DNA of 33,956 bases. Origin: JBLNDG01 sp050261415. GTDB taxonomy: Bacteria > Bacillota > Clostridia > Lutisporales > Lutisporaceae. The translations under genes and the position numbers were made by a program. Within the stretch, counting starts at the first letter, position 1. Every line of letters starts with the position of its first letter. Shown here in pieces: positions 14,159-22,634 of the stretch. The DNA lies in the NCBI GenBank assembly GCA_050261415.1, contig JBLNDG010000049.1, positions 1-33,956 on the forward strand. The letters run 5' to 3'. The notes beneath the pieces are model-generated. The model ran no database searches. It saw nothing but the letters and a program-made list of their open reading frames with translations, and was not told where the DNA came from.

Positions 14159-14578
14159 TCTCAGCATTGAATATAAATACACGAATCTGATTGCATGTTC
14201 CTGTTCATCGGTTATTATTTCAAAAAGCATGTTCCTGTATTTTTTTCCCCTGAGCATGGCGCGGATTTCCCTGTATAATTCAACAGCTTCAAGCTCGCCG
14301 TCTATGCTTGATTTAACAGCATCTATAAGCCTGTTCGGCAGTTCAATATCCGGTATCGGAGTTTCAGGGCTGCTGCCGGAAAGCTCCTCGTATATTTCCT
14401 GAAACATGTCATAATGCTTGGCTTCATCTTCATATGCGTACCGGATCTGGTCGACGATTTCTTTGTTATCCGTCATGTTCATCATCAGCTTGTATTTTTT
14501 ATGATCCTTTCTTTCATCAATCATTGCTTCTCTCAGCAAATCCAAAAGCTTTCTATCGAAGTTACCATAATAATACAA
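14156..14578 (-). CDS. ferritin-like diiron protein
   Basis: The product is a four-helix bundle protein of about 140 aa. Two EExxH-type motifs and supporting acids are visible: DERKDHKKY in helix 1, YEDEAKHYDMF in helix 2, IDGELEAVELYREI in helix 3 and ITDEQEHAIRF in helix 4. This fits the ferritin-like/rubrerythrin superfamily, which includes peroxide-reducing proteins and spore-coat or membrane-linked relatives. It lacks the C-terminal rubredoxin domain of classical rubrerythrin. I use TTG 14578 as start, because AGGGGG lies 7 bases before it. The frame is open to an ATG at 14599, but that ATG has no ribosome binding site of its own. It sits just downstream of the radical SAM gene on the same strand, probably cotranscribed. 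Confidence 0.8.
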   Translation of the reverse strand: MYYYGNFDRKLLDLLREAMIDERKDHKKYKLMMNMTDNKEIVDQIRYAYEDEAKHYDMFQEIYEELSGSSPETPIPDIELPNRLIDAVKSSIDGELEAVELYREIRAMLRGKKYRNMLFEIITDEQEHAIRFVYLYSMLR

Positions 14579-14612
14579 ACGCACACCCCCTAAAAGCATA
14601 TTAACTAATACA

Positions 14613-16370
14613 TTATATGTCGGGGGCTTTAGGAAGTTGCTTTATTTCCTTTAAAGGAATAGAAAAGTAGTCCGGGGTATTTTGGGAGCTGTCAGGATCC
14701 AGGACAAAGAAATAAACAGTTTCTGCATAAAAGACCTCATAGCTTACATATTTCAGTACTTCCTTAAATGACATTTCTATAAATGCTTTTAGCTCTTCAC
14801 CCTTTAAAAGTACGCTTTTGATGTATTCATGCACTGCCTCTTTAATTTTTGAATGGTCGTACCTTTCAATGACACCCGGCATACTGCCGTTTCTGCAGTA
14901 TAAGAGCCAGTCCAGCTTTATGAGCTCATTAAAGGTTTTAAGCCCTCTGCCACATTTTTTACCCTCAAAAATCTCTGCGGCATGCTTATATAATATGGTA
15001 TACAGCTCGTTCAAACCTTTTGCTGATTTGTAGTGCCCATGGCTGCTCCAAAAGCCGGCAAAGCCGTTATAGAATTCGAAAGGTGAAATACGCAGCACAT
15101 TTAGAAGATAATCAAGGGTATTCCTAAACCTTCCACTGTTATTATAAAGCTCTACAAGCTCTTCAATATCCTTGAGGATTAAAAGCTCGCCATAGGATAT
15201 CCAGTCAGTCTTTATAACTTCGTAAGGGGAGAAATCATGATACTCAATGCCGTATAAGGATGCATGCTCACGAAGGCCTGAACCCTTTAGAAGCTTCAGA
15301 AAACCCAACTGCAGCATATGGGGCTTCATCATATATACGTCATTAAAGGATTTTTTGAAGCTTTCGAAGCCCTCATAGGGGAGACCTGCAATCAAATCAA
15401 GATGTATGTGCGCATTACCCAAGCTTATCAGCTTTTGTACCTGGGAGCACACTTTTTCAAAATCCATAACTCTTTTTATCTCGGATAGAGTATCCAGGTT
15501 AGTTGATTGCACACCTATTTCAAACTGGAACAGCCCTTTCGGGGCTTTACTTACCGTTTCGACAAATTTATCATCAACCAGGTCTGCAGCAATCTCAAAA
15601 TGAAAGTTTGTATCGGGCTTGAGGCTTATTATATATTCCATAATTTCCACAGCACGGTTTGCATTGCAGTTGAAGGTCCTGTCAACAAGCTTTACCTGCT
15701 TCAGCCCTGCCTGTACGAATTTTTGAATATCGCTCCTTATTCTGTCCATAGACAGGTACCTGACACCGGATATGGTTGAGGAAAGGCAGTACTGGCAGTT
15801 AAAGGGGCAACCCCTGCTTGTTTCGTAATAGATTATTTTATTTTCCATCCCACGGAAATCGTCATAAGGAAAAGGGATTACATCCAAGCTTGGGAGAAGC
15901 GGCCTGGGCTGGCTTATGGAAGGCCTGCCGCCGCTCCGGTATGCCAAACCTCTTATAGAAGCAATATCCACAGCCCCACCGTACAGGTATCCGGCAAGCT
16001 CAAGGAAGGTAGCTTCACCCTCTCCAATGACTATATAATCTATGTATGAATTCTGCTCCATTATATTTGCAGCATCATAGGAAACTTCAGGCCCGCCAAG
16101 TATGATAACCGCTTCAGGCTTTGCCTTTTTCAAGCTGGTGCATAATTTCAACACTATTTCAATGTTCCAGATATAGCAGGAAAAGGCGTAAACGTCTGCG
16201 CCGGCGCTGTACAACTCCTTTAGGATATTGTTTATATGATCGTTTATACTGAATTCCATTATGTTGATATTATCAACTGTTTCCCGGCAATATTTTTTCA
16301 AATACCTGATTGCAAGATTGGAATGAATGTATTTGGCATTTATTCCAACGAGTAAAATACTGTTTTTCAT
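14613..16370 (-). CDS. B12-binding domain radical SAM protein
   Basis: This 585-aa protein has an N-terminal cobalamin-binding Rossmann domain (about 1-135, with LVGINAKYIHSNLAIRYLKK and GGPEVSYDA). A radical SAM core follows, with the 4Fe-4S cysteines Cys188, Cys192 and Cys195 in SRGCPFNCQYCLSS. The C-terminal region is of the DUF4080 type. Members of this class transfer methyl groups or rearrange carbon skeletons, but the substrate of this subgroup is unknown. The B12 domain lacks an obvious DxHxxG motif, so cobalamin would be bound base-off without a protein His ligand, if at all. Start is ATG 16370 behind GGAGG at 16378-16382. The in-frame ATG at 16418 has no ribosome binding site. The upstream 274 bases to polX hold a palindrome ATTGTACAAT (16494-16503) and direct TTTGCAT repeats, but no gene. 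Confidence 0.9.
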   Translation of the reverse strand: MKNSILLVGINAKYIHSNLAIRYLKKYCRETVDNINIMEFSINDHINNILKELYSAGADVYAFSCYIWNIEIVLKLCTSLKKAKPEAVIILGGPEVSYDAANIMEQNSYIDYIVIGEGEATFLELAGYLYGGAVDIASIRGLAYRSGGRPSISQPRPLLPSLDVIPFPYDDFRGMENKIIYYETSRGCPFNCQYCLSSTISGVRYLSMDRIRSDIQKFVQAGLKQVKLVDRTFNCNANRAVEIMEYIISLKPDTNFHFEIAADLVDDKFVETVSKAPKGLFQFEIGVQSTNLDTLSEIKRVMDFEKVCSQVQKLISLGNAHIHLDLIAGLPYEGFESFKKSFNDVYMMKPHMLQLGFLKLLKGSGLREHASLYGIEYHDFSPYEVIKTDWISYGELLILKDIEELVELYNNSGRFRNTLDYLLNVLRISPFEFYNGFAGFWSSHGHYKSAKGLNELYTILYKHAAEIFEGKKCGRGLKTFNELIKLDWLLYCRNGSMPGVIERYDHSKIKEAVHEYIKSVLLKGEELKAFIEMSFKEVLKYVSYEVFYAETVYFFVLDPDSSQNTPDYFSIPLKEIKQLPKAPDI

Positions 16371-16644
16371 AGTGAGACCTCCGGATTGATAATTTTTGTA
16401 TATATAAACAAGCTTCAATCATTATTATAACAATTGTATACCTTAGAATTCCACATTTGGTTTTATTTCATGTTTGCATAAATATTTGCATTTATTGTAC
16501 AATTACATGTTAATAGCAATTTGTTTTTGATGTGGTATTACATGTATATATTTTGGTAAAATAATGTTGTGCGGTAAAATTCGATATAATTTTCAGAGTG
16601 GTTCAGAAACGGTTGATTTCAGCAATGAAACCGGAGGGACGCGT

Positions 16645-18363
16645 ATGGATAAAAGGGATATTGCAGTAATTTTAGAGGAGATTGCCCTTCTGCTGGATAT
16701 AAAAGGGGAAAATCCGTTCAAAATCAAAGCATATGTAAATGCTGCCAGGGAAATCGAACTATTGGAAGGAAATATTGAAGACTATGTCAGAAAAGGTAAG
16801 CTGGATGATATAAAAGGCATCGGAAAGGCAATATCGGAAAAACTGACAGAGCTTATAACCACAGGTCGTCTTGAATATTATGAGGAACTCAAAGCCTCCA
16901 TTCCCGACGGTCTGCTGGATATGATGAAAATACCGGGAATCGGTCCGAAAAAGGCAAAGGTCCTGTATGAAAAGCTGGGGATAAAATCCATCGGGGAACT
17001 GGAATATGCCTGCATTGAGAATAGGCTTACCAAACTTGACGGTTTCGGGGAAAAAACACAGGAAAATATTTTGAAGGGGATAGAATATCTGAAAAGACAT
17101 AAGGGGCAATACCTCTTCGGGGATGTTTATGAAGAAGCGATGAAGGTAAAGGATCTGCTGATGGCTTCCGGGCATGTACAGCGCTGCGAGGTTGCAGGAA
17201 GCTTAAGGAGAAGGAAAGAGGTTGTAAAGGATATAGATGTGGTAGCCAGCACAGCCGAGCCGCTGCTTTTAATGGACTATTTTACCGGTCTTCCATTGGT
17301 TGATGAAATCGTGGCAAAAGGGGAGACAAAATCCACAGTAAGGTTAAGAAGCGGTATAAATATGGATCTGAGGGTTGTGGATGACAACGAGTTCCCCTAT
17401 GCATTGAACCATTTTACCGGAAGCAAGGAGCATAACACTGCTATAAGACACCGGGCAAAGGCTGCAGGAATAAAGGTCAACGAATACGGACTCTTCAGAG
17501 GCGAAGAATTAATAGTCTGTAAAAATGAAGAAGATATTTATAAAGCCCTGGGGCTTGATTTTATACCTCCGGAGCTCAGGGAGAATAACGGAGAGATAGA
17601 AGCGGCAGAAAAAAGCAGGCTGCCGGAATTAATCAGGCTTGAAGATATAAAAGGAACTTTTCATATGCATACCAGCTACAGCGATGGTTCCGGTACCATT
17701 CCCGAAATGGCCGCGGAGGCAGAACGGCTGGGGCTCAGTTATATTGGAATAACGGACCACAGCAGATCGGCATTCTATGCAAGGGGTATGAATATTGATG
17801 AAATCAAAAGACAGGTAGAAGAAATAGACAATATAAATCTAAAAAATAATAATTTCAGGATATTCAAAGGAATTGAATCAGACATACTGCCTGACGGCTC
17901 ACTGGATTATGAAGATAGAGTGCTGGAAATGTTCGATTTTGTAATTGCTTCAGTGCATTCCAATTTCAAAATGGAACGGGACAAGATGACGGAGAGGTTA
18001 GTAAAAGCTCTGAAAAACAAATATACTACAATCCTGGGGCATCCCACCGGAAGGCTGCTTTTGGCAAGAGATGAATATGAGGTGGATATAAATGAAGTCA
18101 TAGATGCCGCAGCGGAATTGGGAAAGGTAATAGAAATAAACGCTGATCCCCATAGACTTGATTTGGATTGGAGACAGCTCAAATACGCAAAGGAGAAAGG
18201 AGTGAAGATAGCAATAAACACTGATGCCCACAATATCTATGGCCTTAAGAATATTGAGTGTGGCGTGGGAATTGCCAGAAAAGGCTGGCTTGAAAAAAAT
18301 GATGTCATTAACTCAATGGAGATAAGTGAGATTGAGAGATTTTTGAAGGAGTTGCACAAATGA
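16645..18363 (+). CDS. polX: PolX, DNA polymerase beta-like protein with PHP domain
   Basis: This is a family X DNA polymerase that fills short gaps in base-excision repair and, through its PHP domain, has Mn2+-dependent 3'-5' exonuclease and AP-processing activity. The 572-aa product matches the roughly 570 aa of Bacillus PolX. In order it has an 8-kDa helix-hairpin-helix region (1-80, with IKGIGKAISEKL), a second helix-hairpin-helix IPGIGPKKAKVLYEKLG near 95-110, the nucleotidyltransferase motif GSLRRRKEVVKDIDVVAS near 187-205, and a PHP domain from about 340, starting HMHTSYSDGSG and continuing through GITDHSRS, GIESDILPDG and INTDAH. Start is ATG 16645 after GGAGGG. The frame is open to 16564, but without a site. 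It overlaps nth by 4 bases. Confidence 0.96.
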   Translation: MDKRDIAVILEEIALLLDIKGENPFKIKAYVNAAREIELLEGNIEDYVRKGKLDDIKGIGKAISEKLTELITTGRLEYYEELKASIPDGLLDMMKIPGIGPKKAKVLYEKLGIKSIGELEYACIENRLTKLDGFGEKTQENILKGIEYLKRHKGQYLFGDVYEEAMKVKDLLMASGHVQRCEVAGSLRRRKEVVKDIDVVASTAEPLLLMDYFTGLPLVDEIVAKGETKSTVRLRSGINMDLRVVDDNEFPYALNHFTGSKEHNTAIRHRAKAAGIKVNEYGLFRGEELIVCKNEEDIYKALGLDFIPPELRENNGEIEAAEKSRLPELIRLEDIKGTFHMHTSYSDGSGTIPEMAAEAERLGLSYIGITDHSRSAFYARGMNIDEIKRQVEEIDNINLKNNNFRIFKGIESDILPDGSLDYEDRVLEMFDFVIASVHSNFKMERDKMTERLVKALKNKYTTILGHPTGRLLLARDEYEVDINEVIDAAAELGKVIEINADPHRLDLDWRQLKYAKEKGVKIAINTDAHNIYGLKNIECGVGIARKGWLEKNDVINSMEISEIERFLKELHK

Positions 18364-19013
18364 AAAATAATGAAGAGCTAAAAGAAAGAGTAAGAAATAT
18401 TTCCTCAATACTATATAAAAGCTATCCTGAAGCTACGTGCTCCCTCGATTATATAAACCCTCTGGAGCTCCTGATTGCAACAATTCTTGCAGCACAGTGC
18501 ACGGATGAAAGAGTGAACATAGTAACGAAGGACCTCTTTAAAAAATATACATCGGTATATGATTATGCCAATGCCAACCCTGAGGAACTTGAACAGGATA
18601 TCAAATCGACGGGCTTTTACAGAAACAAGGCCAAAAATATAATAGCCTGCTGCCAGAAGTTGATCAAAGAATTTAACGGCAAAGTGCCGGACAACATGGA
18701 AGACCTTATCTCACTTCCCGGGGTAGGCAGAAAGACGGCTAATGTAGTTTTAGGCAATATATACGGTGTTCCCGGAGTAATTGTAGATACGCATTGCAAG
18801 AGGCTATCGGGGAGGCTTGGACTTACTGACAAGGAAGACCCGGAAAAAATAGAATATGATCTTATGGAGGTTGTACCCAGACAGGATTGGACAATATTCA
18901 GCAATAGTCTTGTTTTTCATGGAAGAGCAGTATGTGACGCAAAAAAGCCAAAATGCGATAAGTGCCCCATAGCACAATTTTGTGATTTTTTTAACGAGAA
19001 GGAGAACGGCTAA
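18360..19013 (+). CDS. nth: endonuclease III (DNA glycosylase/AP lyase)
   Basis: Nth removes oxidised pyrimidines and cleaves the resulting abasic site, leaving a gap that PolX could fill. The 217-aa product has the helix-hairpin-helix LPGVGRKTANVVLG with the catalytic lysine, the catalytic aspartate in VIVDTHCKRLSGRLG, and the C-terminal 4Fe-4S loop CxxxxxxCxxCxxxxxC (CDAKKPKCDKCPIAQFC). The ATG overlaps the polX stop as ATGA, with AAGGAG inside the end of polX. The two repair genes are therefore translationally coupled. Confidence 0.97.
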   Translation: MKNNEELKERVRNISSILYKSYPEATCSLDYINPLELLIATILAAQCTDERVNIVTKDLFKKYTSVYDYANANPEELEQDIKSTGFYRNKAKNIIACCQKLIKEFNGKVPDNMEDLISLPGVGRKTANVVLGNIYGVPGVIVDTHCKRLSGRLGLTDKEDPEKIEYDLMEVVPRQDWTIFSNSLVFHGRAVCDAKKPKCDKCPIAQFCDFFNEKENG

Positions 19014-19150
19014 GAATAAGGCAAGCCTAACCTATCTATTTTTAAATTTTCAACATATTTTAAATTTTATAAATATACTGCGATATATTAAAATTAAATT
19101 GAAGGAATTTGAAGATTTTTACCGAATAAAGGTCATATAGTTGCTCTTGT

Positions 19151-19166
19151 ATTCATATTTATGAAT
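19151..19166. promoter_or_regulatory. palindrome upstream of the V-ATPase operon
   Basis: ATTCATA (19151-19157) and TATGAAT (19160-19166) form a perfect inverted repeat 45 bases before the first V-ATPase gene. It could be an operator or part of the leader. I found no convincing sigma-A promoter in the 197-base gap, although a TTGAAG occurs upstream of it. Confidence 0.3.
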
Positions 19167-19210
19167 TTTATGGTATTTTTATTATTATTTGGAAAGAGGT
19201 GGTGAGGCAT

Positions 19211-19537
19211 TTGACAATGGATATCATCAAAGAAATCAAAGAGACTGAATTGGTGGCGGAGGAAAGAATTAAGACTGCTCAGCAGGAGGCAAAGGACATT
19301 ATTGCACGTGCTGAGGGAGAATCCGAAAAATTAATCAAGACAGTAGTGAATGATGAACTCTCAAAAGGCCAAAAACAGGTTGAGGAGGCAGAAGGAGAGG
19401 CTAATCAGGAGGCAGATTCCAAAAGAAAGCAAAACAGGGAAAAATGTGAAGAGTTAAAGAAAAAAGCAACAGAGAAGCTAGAGGATGCAGTTAAATTGGT
19501 GATGGAGAGGATTGTGAACTTGAATGGCAATAGTTAA
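19211..19537 (+). CDS. ntpF: V-type ATPase stator subunit, coiled coil (NtpF/AhaH-like)
   Basis: This 108-aa, almost entirely helical protein is rich in Glu, Lys, Ala and Gln and predicted to be a long coiled coil. It corresponds to the peripheral stalk subunit that pairs with subunit E (called F in Enterococcus Ntp, G or H in archaeal-type enzymes). It is first in the operon, as in Enterococcus ntpFIKECGABD. I choose TTG 19211, 8 bases after GAGGTGG at 19196-19202, over the GTG codons at 19199 and 19202, which are part of that site. The last 14 bases overlap the start of the subunit I gene. Confidence 0.85.
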   Translation: MTMDIIKEIKETELVAEERIKTAQQEAKDIIARAEGESEKLIKTVVNDELSKGQKQVEEAEGEANQEADSKRKQNREKCEELKKKATEKLEDAVKLVMERIVNLNGNS

Positions 19538-21443
19538 GATGAAGAAAGCAACTGTGATAGCTCTCCAGTCCGACAAGGAGGCCATTGTTAATAGTTTGCA
19601 GAAGTTTGGCAGGCTCCAGATAATAAGTTTTGAGGACCTGGCTGACCGACAAGAAATTGAAGGCCTGCAGCAGGATAGCGACAATGAAAGGGTCACCAGG
19701 CTGGAAGGAAAGCTTTCACAGGTTAAGTACTCTCTGGACTTTTTAAGCAAATTCAATAAGACCAAAAAGCCACTTTTTGCATCTAAGATTCGGATTGATG
19801 AATCCCAGAATGACGTATACCTAAACGATGATAAATTAAACGCCATATATGGAAAATGCAAAGCCATAGACAGCAAATTTACCGAGTTTAAAAGTATTGA
19901 AACAAAGCTCGGCAATACCATTTCACAGCTAAGCCCATGGAGTTCCATGGATATGGATTTGAGTGATGTCGGAGCAACAAGGAATACAAATATTATTATG
20001 GGATTCATACCTACAAAATATCAGGAAGAATTTTTCAACGCCCTTCAGGAAGAGGACATGGAGGCTCATGTTCAGGAAATAAGCAGGGAAAAGGAAAATA
20101 TATATATTCTCCTGATATATTACCAGACATGTGAAGAAAAAGTAGGGCAGCTTCTGAAGCAGTTTGCCTGGTCAAAGGTAGCTTTCAATGAATATCAGGG
20201 TACTCCAAGGTCGAACATTGAACGAGTGCAAAAAGAACTTACGAAAATTGAAAGCAAAAAGGCAGAACTCATTAAAGAAGCTGAGGAAATGGTTTCAGAG
20301 ATTACTTATTTAGAAATATTGTATGACTTACTCTCGATTGAAAGGGATAAAAGCAGCGCTGTAAAGGATTTGGGCAAAACCGAGAACACCTTTATGCTGC
20401 ACGGCTGGATACCGGCGAAGTCTTCCGACGAGCTGCAACGTCTTCTGGATAGTATAACAGAAAGATATACACTGCAGTTGGAAGACCCTACAGATGAAGA
20501 TGAAATACCTGTGCTTCTGGATAATCCGGCTGTAGTGAAGCCTTTCGAGATGATTACCGAGCTGTATAGCTTGCCTAATCCAAGGAGCATAGACGCAAAT
20601 GCTATTATGACCCCGTTCTTCATTTTGTTCTTTGGAATTATGATAACTGACGCAATGTATGGGTTGATCATGGCTGCCGTTACGGCATTCATACTTTACA
20701 AGTACAAGCCGAGCGGCGGTATGAAAAAGATGATGGGAATACTGTGCTTCGGAGGCATATCCGCATTTTTCTGGGGAGGAGTCTTCGGGGGCTGGTTCGG
20801 AGACCTGATTAAAGTTAAACCGTGGTGGTTCAATCCCCTGGACGAACCGTTGAAAATGTTGATTTTCTGTCTGGTTTTAGGTGTAATTCACCTCTATACA
20901 GGTTATATTCTGCAGGCTTATAAGAATATAAGGGCAGGACACATCATGGATGCAATATATGACCAGGTACTCTGGCTGATGCTGCTGACAGGACTTATGT
21001 TCCTCGCACTGCCTCCACTTGCTCTGGCAGGTAAGTACATGGCTATCATAGGTGCTGCAGGAACTGTCATTTTCAATGCCAGATCTGAGAAGAACATTAT
21101 TAAGAGGCTTTTGTCAGGAGTACTGGCTTTGTATGGCGTCAGCGGATTCTTAGGCGATGTGCTTTCTTATTCCAGATTGTTTGCATTATGTCTGGCAACA
21201 GGTGTTATAGCGGCGGTTTTCAATGCAATGGCCCTTATGATAGGCGGAACTCTGATAGGAAAACTGATTATGGTTGCCTTTTTGATAATTGCACATACCT
21301 TCAACACTGCATTGGGTATACTTGGTGCATATGTGCATACAAGCCGCTTACAGTATGTTGAATTCTTTGGAAAATTCTATGAAGGTGAAGGTAAGCCTTT
21401 TAACCCGCTTAGGATAAAAACGAAATATATCCAAAACGAATAG
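19524..21443 (+). CDS. ntpI: V-type ATPase subunit I (a subunit homolog)
   Basis: Subunit I provides the static half-channels for ion passage and binds the peripheral stalks. The 639-aa product has a soluble N-terminal half (about 1-345) with coiled-coil arms, starting MAIVKMKKATVIALQ. The C-terminal membrane half of seven to eight helices begins at MTPFFILFFGIMITDAMYGLI, with an FFWGGVFGGWFGD loop typical of the family. The conserved Arg expected in the penultimate helices lies in the SYSRLFALCLATGVIA block. Translation probably couples to the preceding gene through the 14-base overlap. Confidence 0.95.
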   Translation: MAIVKMKKATVIALQSDKEAIVNSLQKFGRLQIISFEDLADRQEIEGLQQDSDNERVTRLEGKLSQVKYSLDFLSKFNKTKKPLFASKIRIDESQNDVYLNDDKLNAIYGKCKAIDSKFTEFKSIETKLGNTISQLSPWSSMDMDLSDVGATRNTNIIMGFIPTKYQEEFFNALQEEDMEAHVQEISREKENIYILLIYYQTCEEKVGQLLKQFAWSKVAFNEYQGTPRSNIERVQKELTKIESKKAELIKEAEEMVSEITYLEILYDLLSIERDKSSAVKDLGKTENTFMLHGWIPAKSSDELQRLLDSITERYTLQLEDPTDEDEIPVLLDNPAVVKPFEMITELYSLPNPRSIDANAIMTPFFILFFGIMITDAMYGLIMAAVTAFILYKYKPSGGMKKMMGILCFGGISAFFWGGVFGGWFGDLIKVKPWWFNPLDEPLKMLIFCLVLGVIHLYTGYILQAYKNIRAGHIMDAIYDQVLWLMLLTGLMFLALPPLALAGKYMAIIGAAGTVIFNARSEKNIIKRLLSGVLALYGVSGFLGDVLSYSRLFALCLATGVIAAVFNAMALMIGGTLIGKLIMVAFLIIAHTFNTALGILGAYVHTSRLQYVEFFGKFYEGEGKPFNPLRIKTKYIQNE

Positions 21444-21492
21444 AAGGATACTTGTTAATTTAATTTTTATACGAAAAGGGAGGCAATATAAA

Positions 21493-21987
21493 ATGAATAC
21501 TTTAGTACAATTAATGGGTAACTCAGGTTTGTTTCTTGCATTCTTAGGCTCAGCTATAGCTGCAGGTCTCGCAGGCTGCGGATCTGCTATAGGTGTAGGT
21601 ATCGCAGGTATGGCATCAGCAGGGGTTATAACTGAAGATCCGAATAAATTCGGTAAGACACTTCTTTTACAGGCACTTCCAGGAACACAGGGCATATATG
21701 GACTTCTTATAGCCTTTCTAATCTGGTCAAAAATAGGTGTGTTCGGAACAATGGCACCGGTAACTGCAGAACAGGGACTCATGCTGTTATTTGCAGGCAT
21801 GCCGATTGGTATCGTTGGACTTATTTCTGCTATATACCAGGGAAAAGCTTCAGCTTCAAGCTGCGGAATAATTGCTAAGAGACCGGAAGAGTTTGGTAAA
21901 GCAATGATTTACCCTGCAATGGTTGAAACTTATGCGGTTCTTTCACTGCTTGCTTCATTCCTTATGCTCAACGGCATAAAACTTTAA
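21493..21987 (+). CDS. ntpK: V-type ATPase subunit K (rotor ring proteolipid) with Na+ ligand set
   Basis: This 164-aa protein is a fused double hairpin of four helices that forms the membrane rotor ring. The ion-carrying glutamate is Glu145 in MVETYAVL, present only in the second hairpin, as in V-type rings. By alignment from memory to Enterococcus hirae NtpK, the residues that coordinate Na+ there (Leu61, Thr64, Gln65, Gln110, Glu139) correspond to Leu62, Thr65, Gln66 (in ALPGTQGIYG), Gln116 (in YQGK) and Glu145 here. All five are present. This predicts a Na+-translocating enzyme, which fits an anaerobe. Start is ATG 21493 with GGGAGG upstream. Confidence 0.95.
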   Translation: MNTLVQLMGNSGLFLAFLGSAIAAGLAGCGSAIGVGIAGMASAGVITEDPNKFGKTLLLQALPGTQGIYGLLIAFLIWSKIGVFGTMAPVTAEQGLMLLFAGMPIGIVGLISAIYQGKASASSCGIIAKRPEEFGKAMIYPAMVETYAVLSLLASFLMLNGIKL

Positions 21988-22000
21988 GGGAGTGGCTGAG

Positions 22001-22597
22001 ATGGCAGGAGTAGAGAAGATAAAGGAGAAAATCCTTCAGGATGCAGAAAACAAAGCAAATGAAATATTGGAAAAAGCGAGACTCCAGGCCAAGGAAATAG
22101 TTGAGAATGGAAAACAGAAAGCTGCCCGGAAAGGCAGGGAGATTTCGCAGAAAGCTTTGCATGATGCCAATGAAAAGAAGAGGATAATCAATTCCATTGT
22201 AGAGCTGGAAATGAGAAAAGATGTACTTGCAGCAAAGCAGGAAGTTATTGATAATGTTTTTAATGTGGTTCTTCAAAGAATGAACAACATGGAAAAAGGC
22301 AGATACGAGCGGGTAGTATTAAATATGCTCCTTGAAGCAGTTGAGACAGGGGACGAGGAGATTGTATTATCGCAAACGGCAAAAGAAAAGCTTTCTCCTG
22401 ATTTTATAACGAAAGTAAACAGTTCCCTTGAGGCAGCGGGTAAAAACGGCAATATCAAAGTATCTGAGGAAGTACGGAACATTTCCGGGGGGTTTGTATT
22501 GAAGAGCCAGGGAATAGAGATCAACAATTCCTTTGAGGCGATAATAAGACAGCACAGGGATGAAATTGAACCCAAGGTAGCCGGGATTCTCTTCTAG
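22001..22597 (+). CDS. ntpE: V-type ATPase subunit E (peripheral stalk)
   Basis: The 198-aa protein has a long N-terminal helix (about 1-85, many Lys, Glu and Ala in heptads) and a C-terminal globular domain that contacts subunits A and B. It pairs with the coiled-coil subunit encoded at the head of the operon. I use ATG 22001, 9 bases after AAGGGA. A GTG at 21992 would overlap the ribosome binding site. The gene lies 13 bases after subunit K. Confidence 0.93.
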   Translation: MAGVEKIKEKILQDAENKANEILEKARLQAKEIVENGKQKAARKGREISQKALHDANEKKRIINSIVELEMRKDVLAAKQEVIDNVFNVVLQRMNNMEKGRYERVVLNMLLEAVETGDEEIVLSQTAKEKLSPDFITKVNSSLEAAGKNGNIKVSEEVRNISGGFVLKSQGIEINNSFEAIIRQHRDEIEPKVAGILF

Positions 22598-22634
22598 TAG
22601 ATTATTTTGCTGGAAGAAAGGAGGATAAAGCCCA

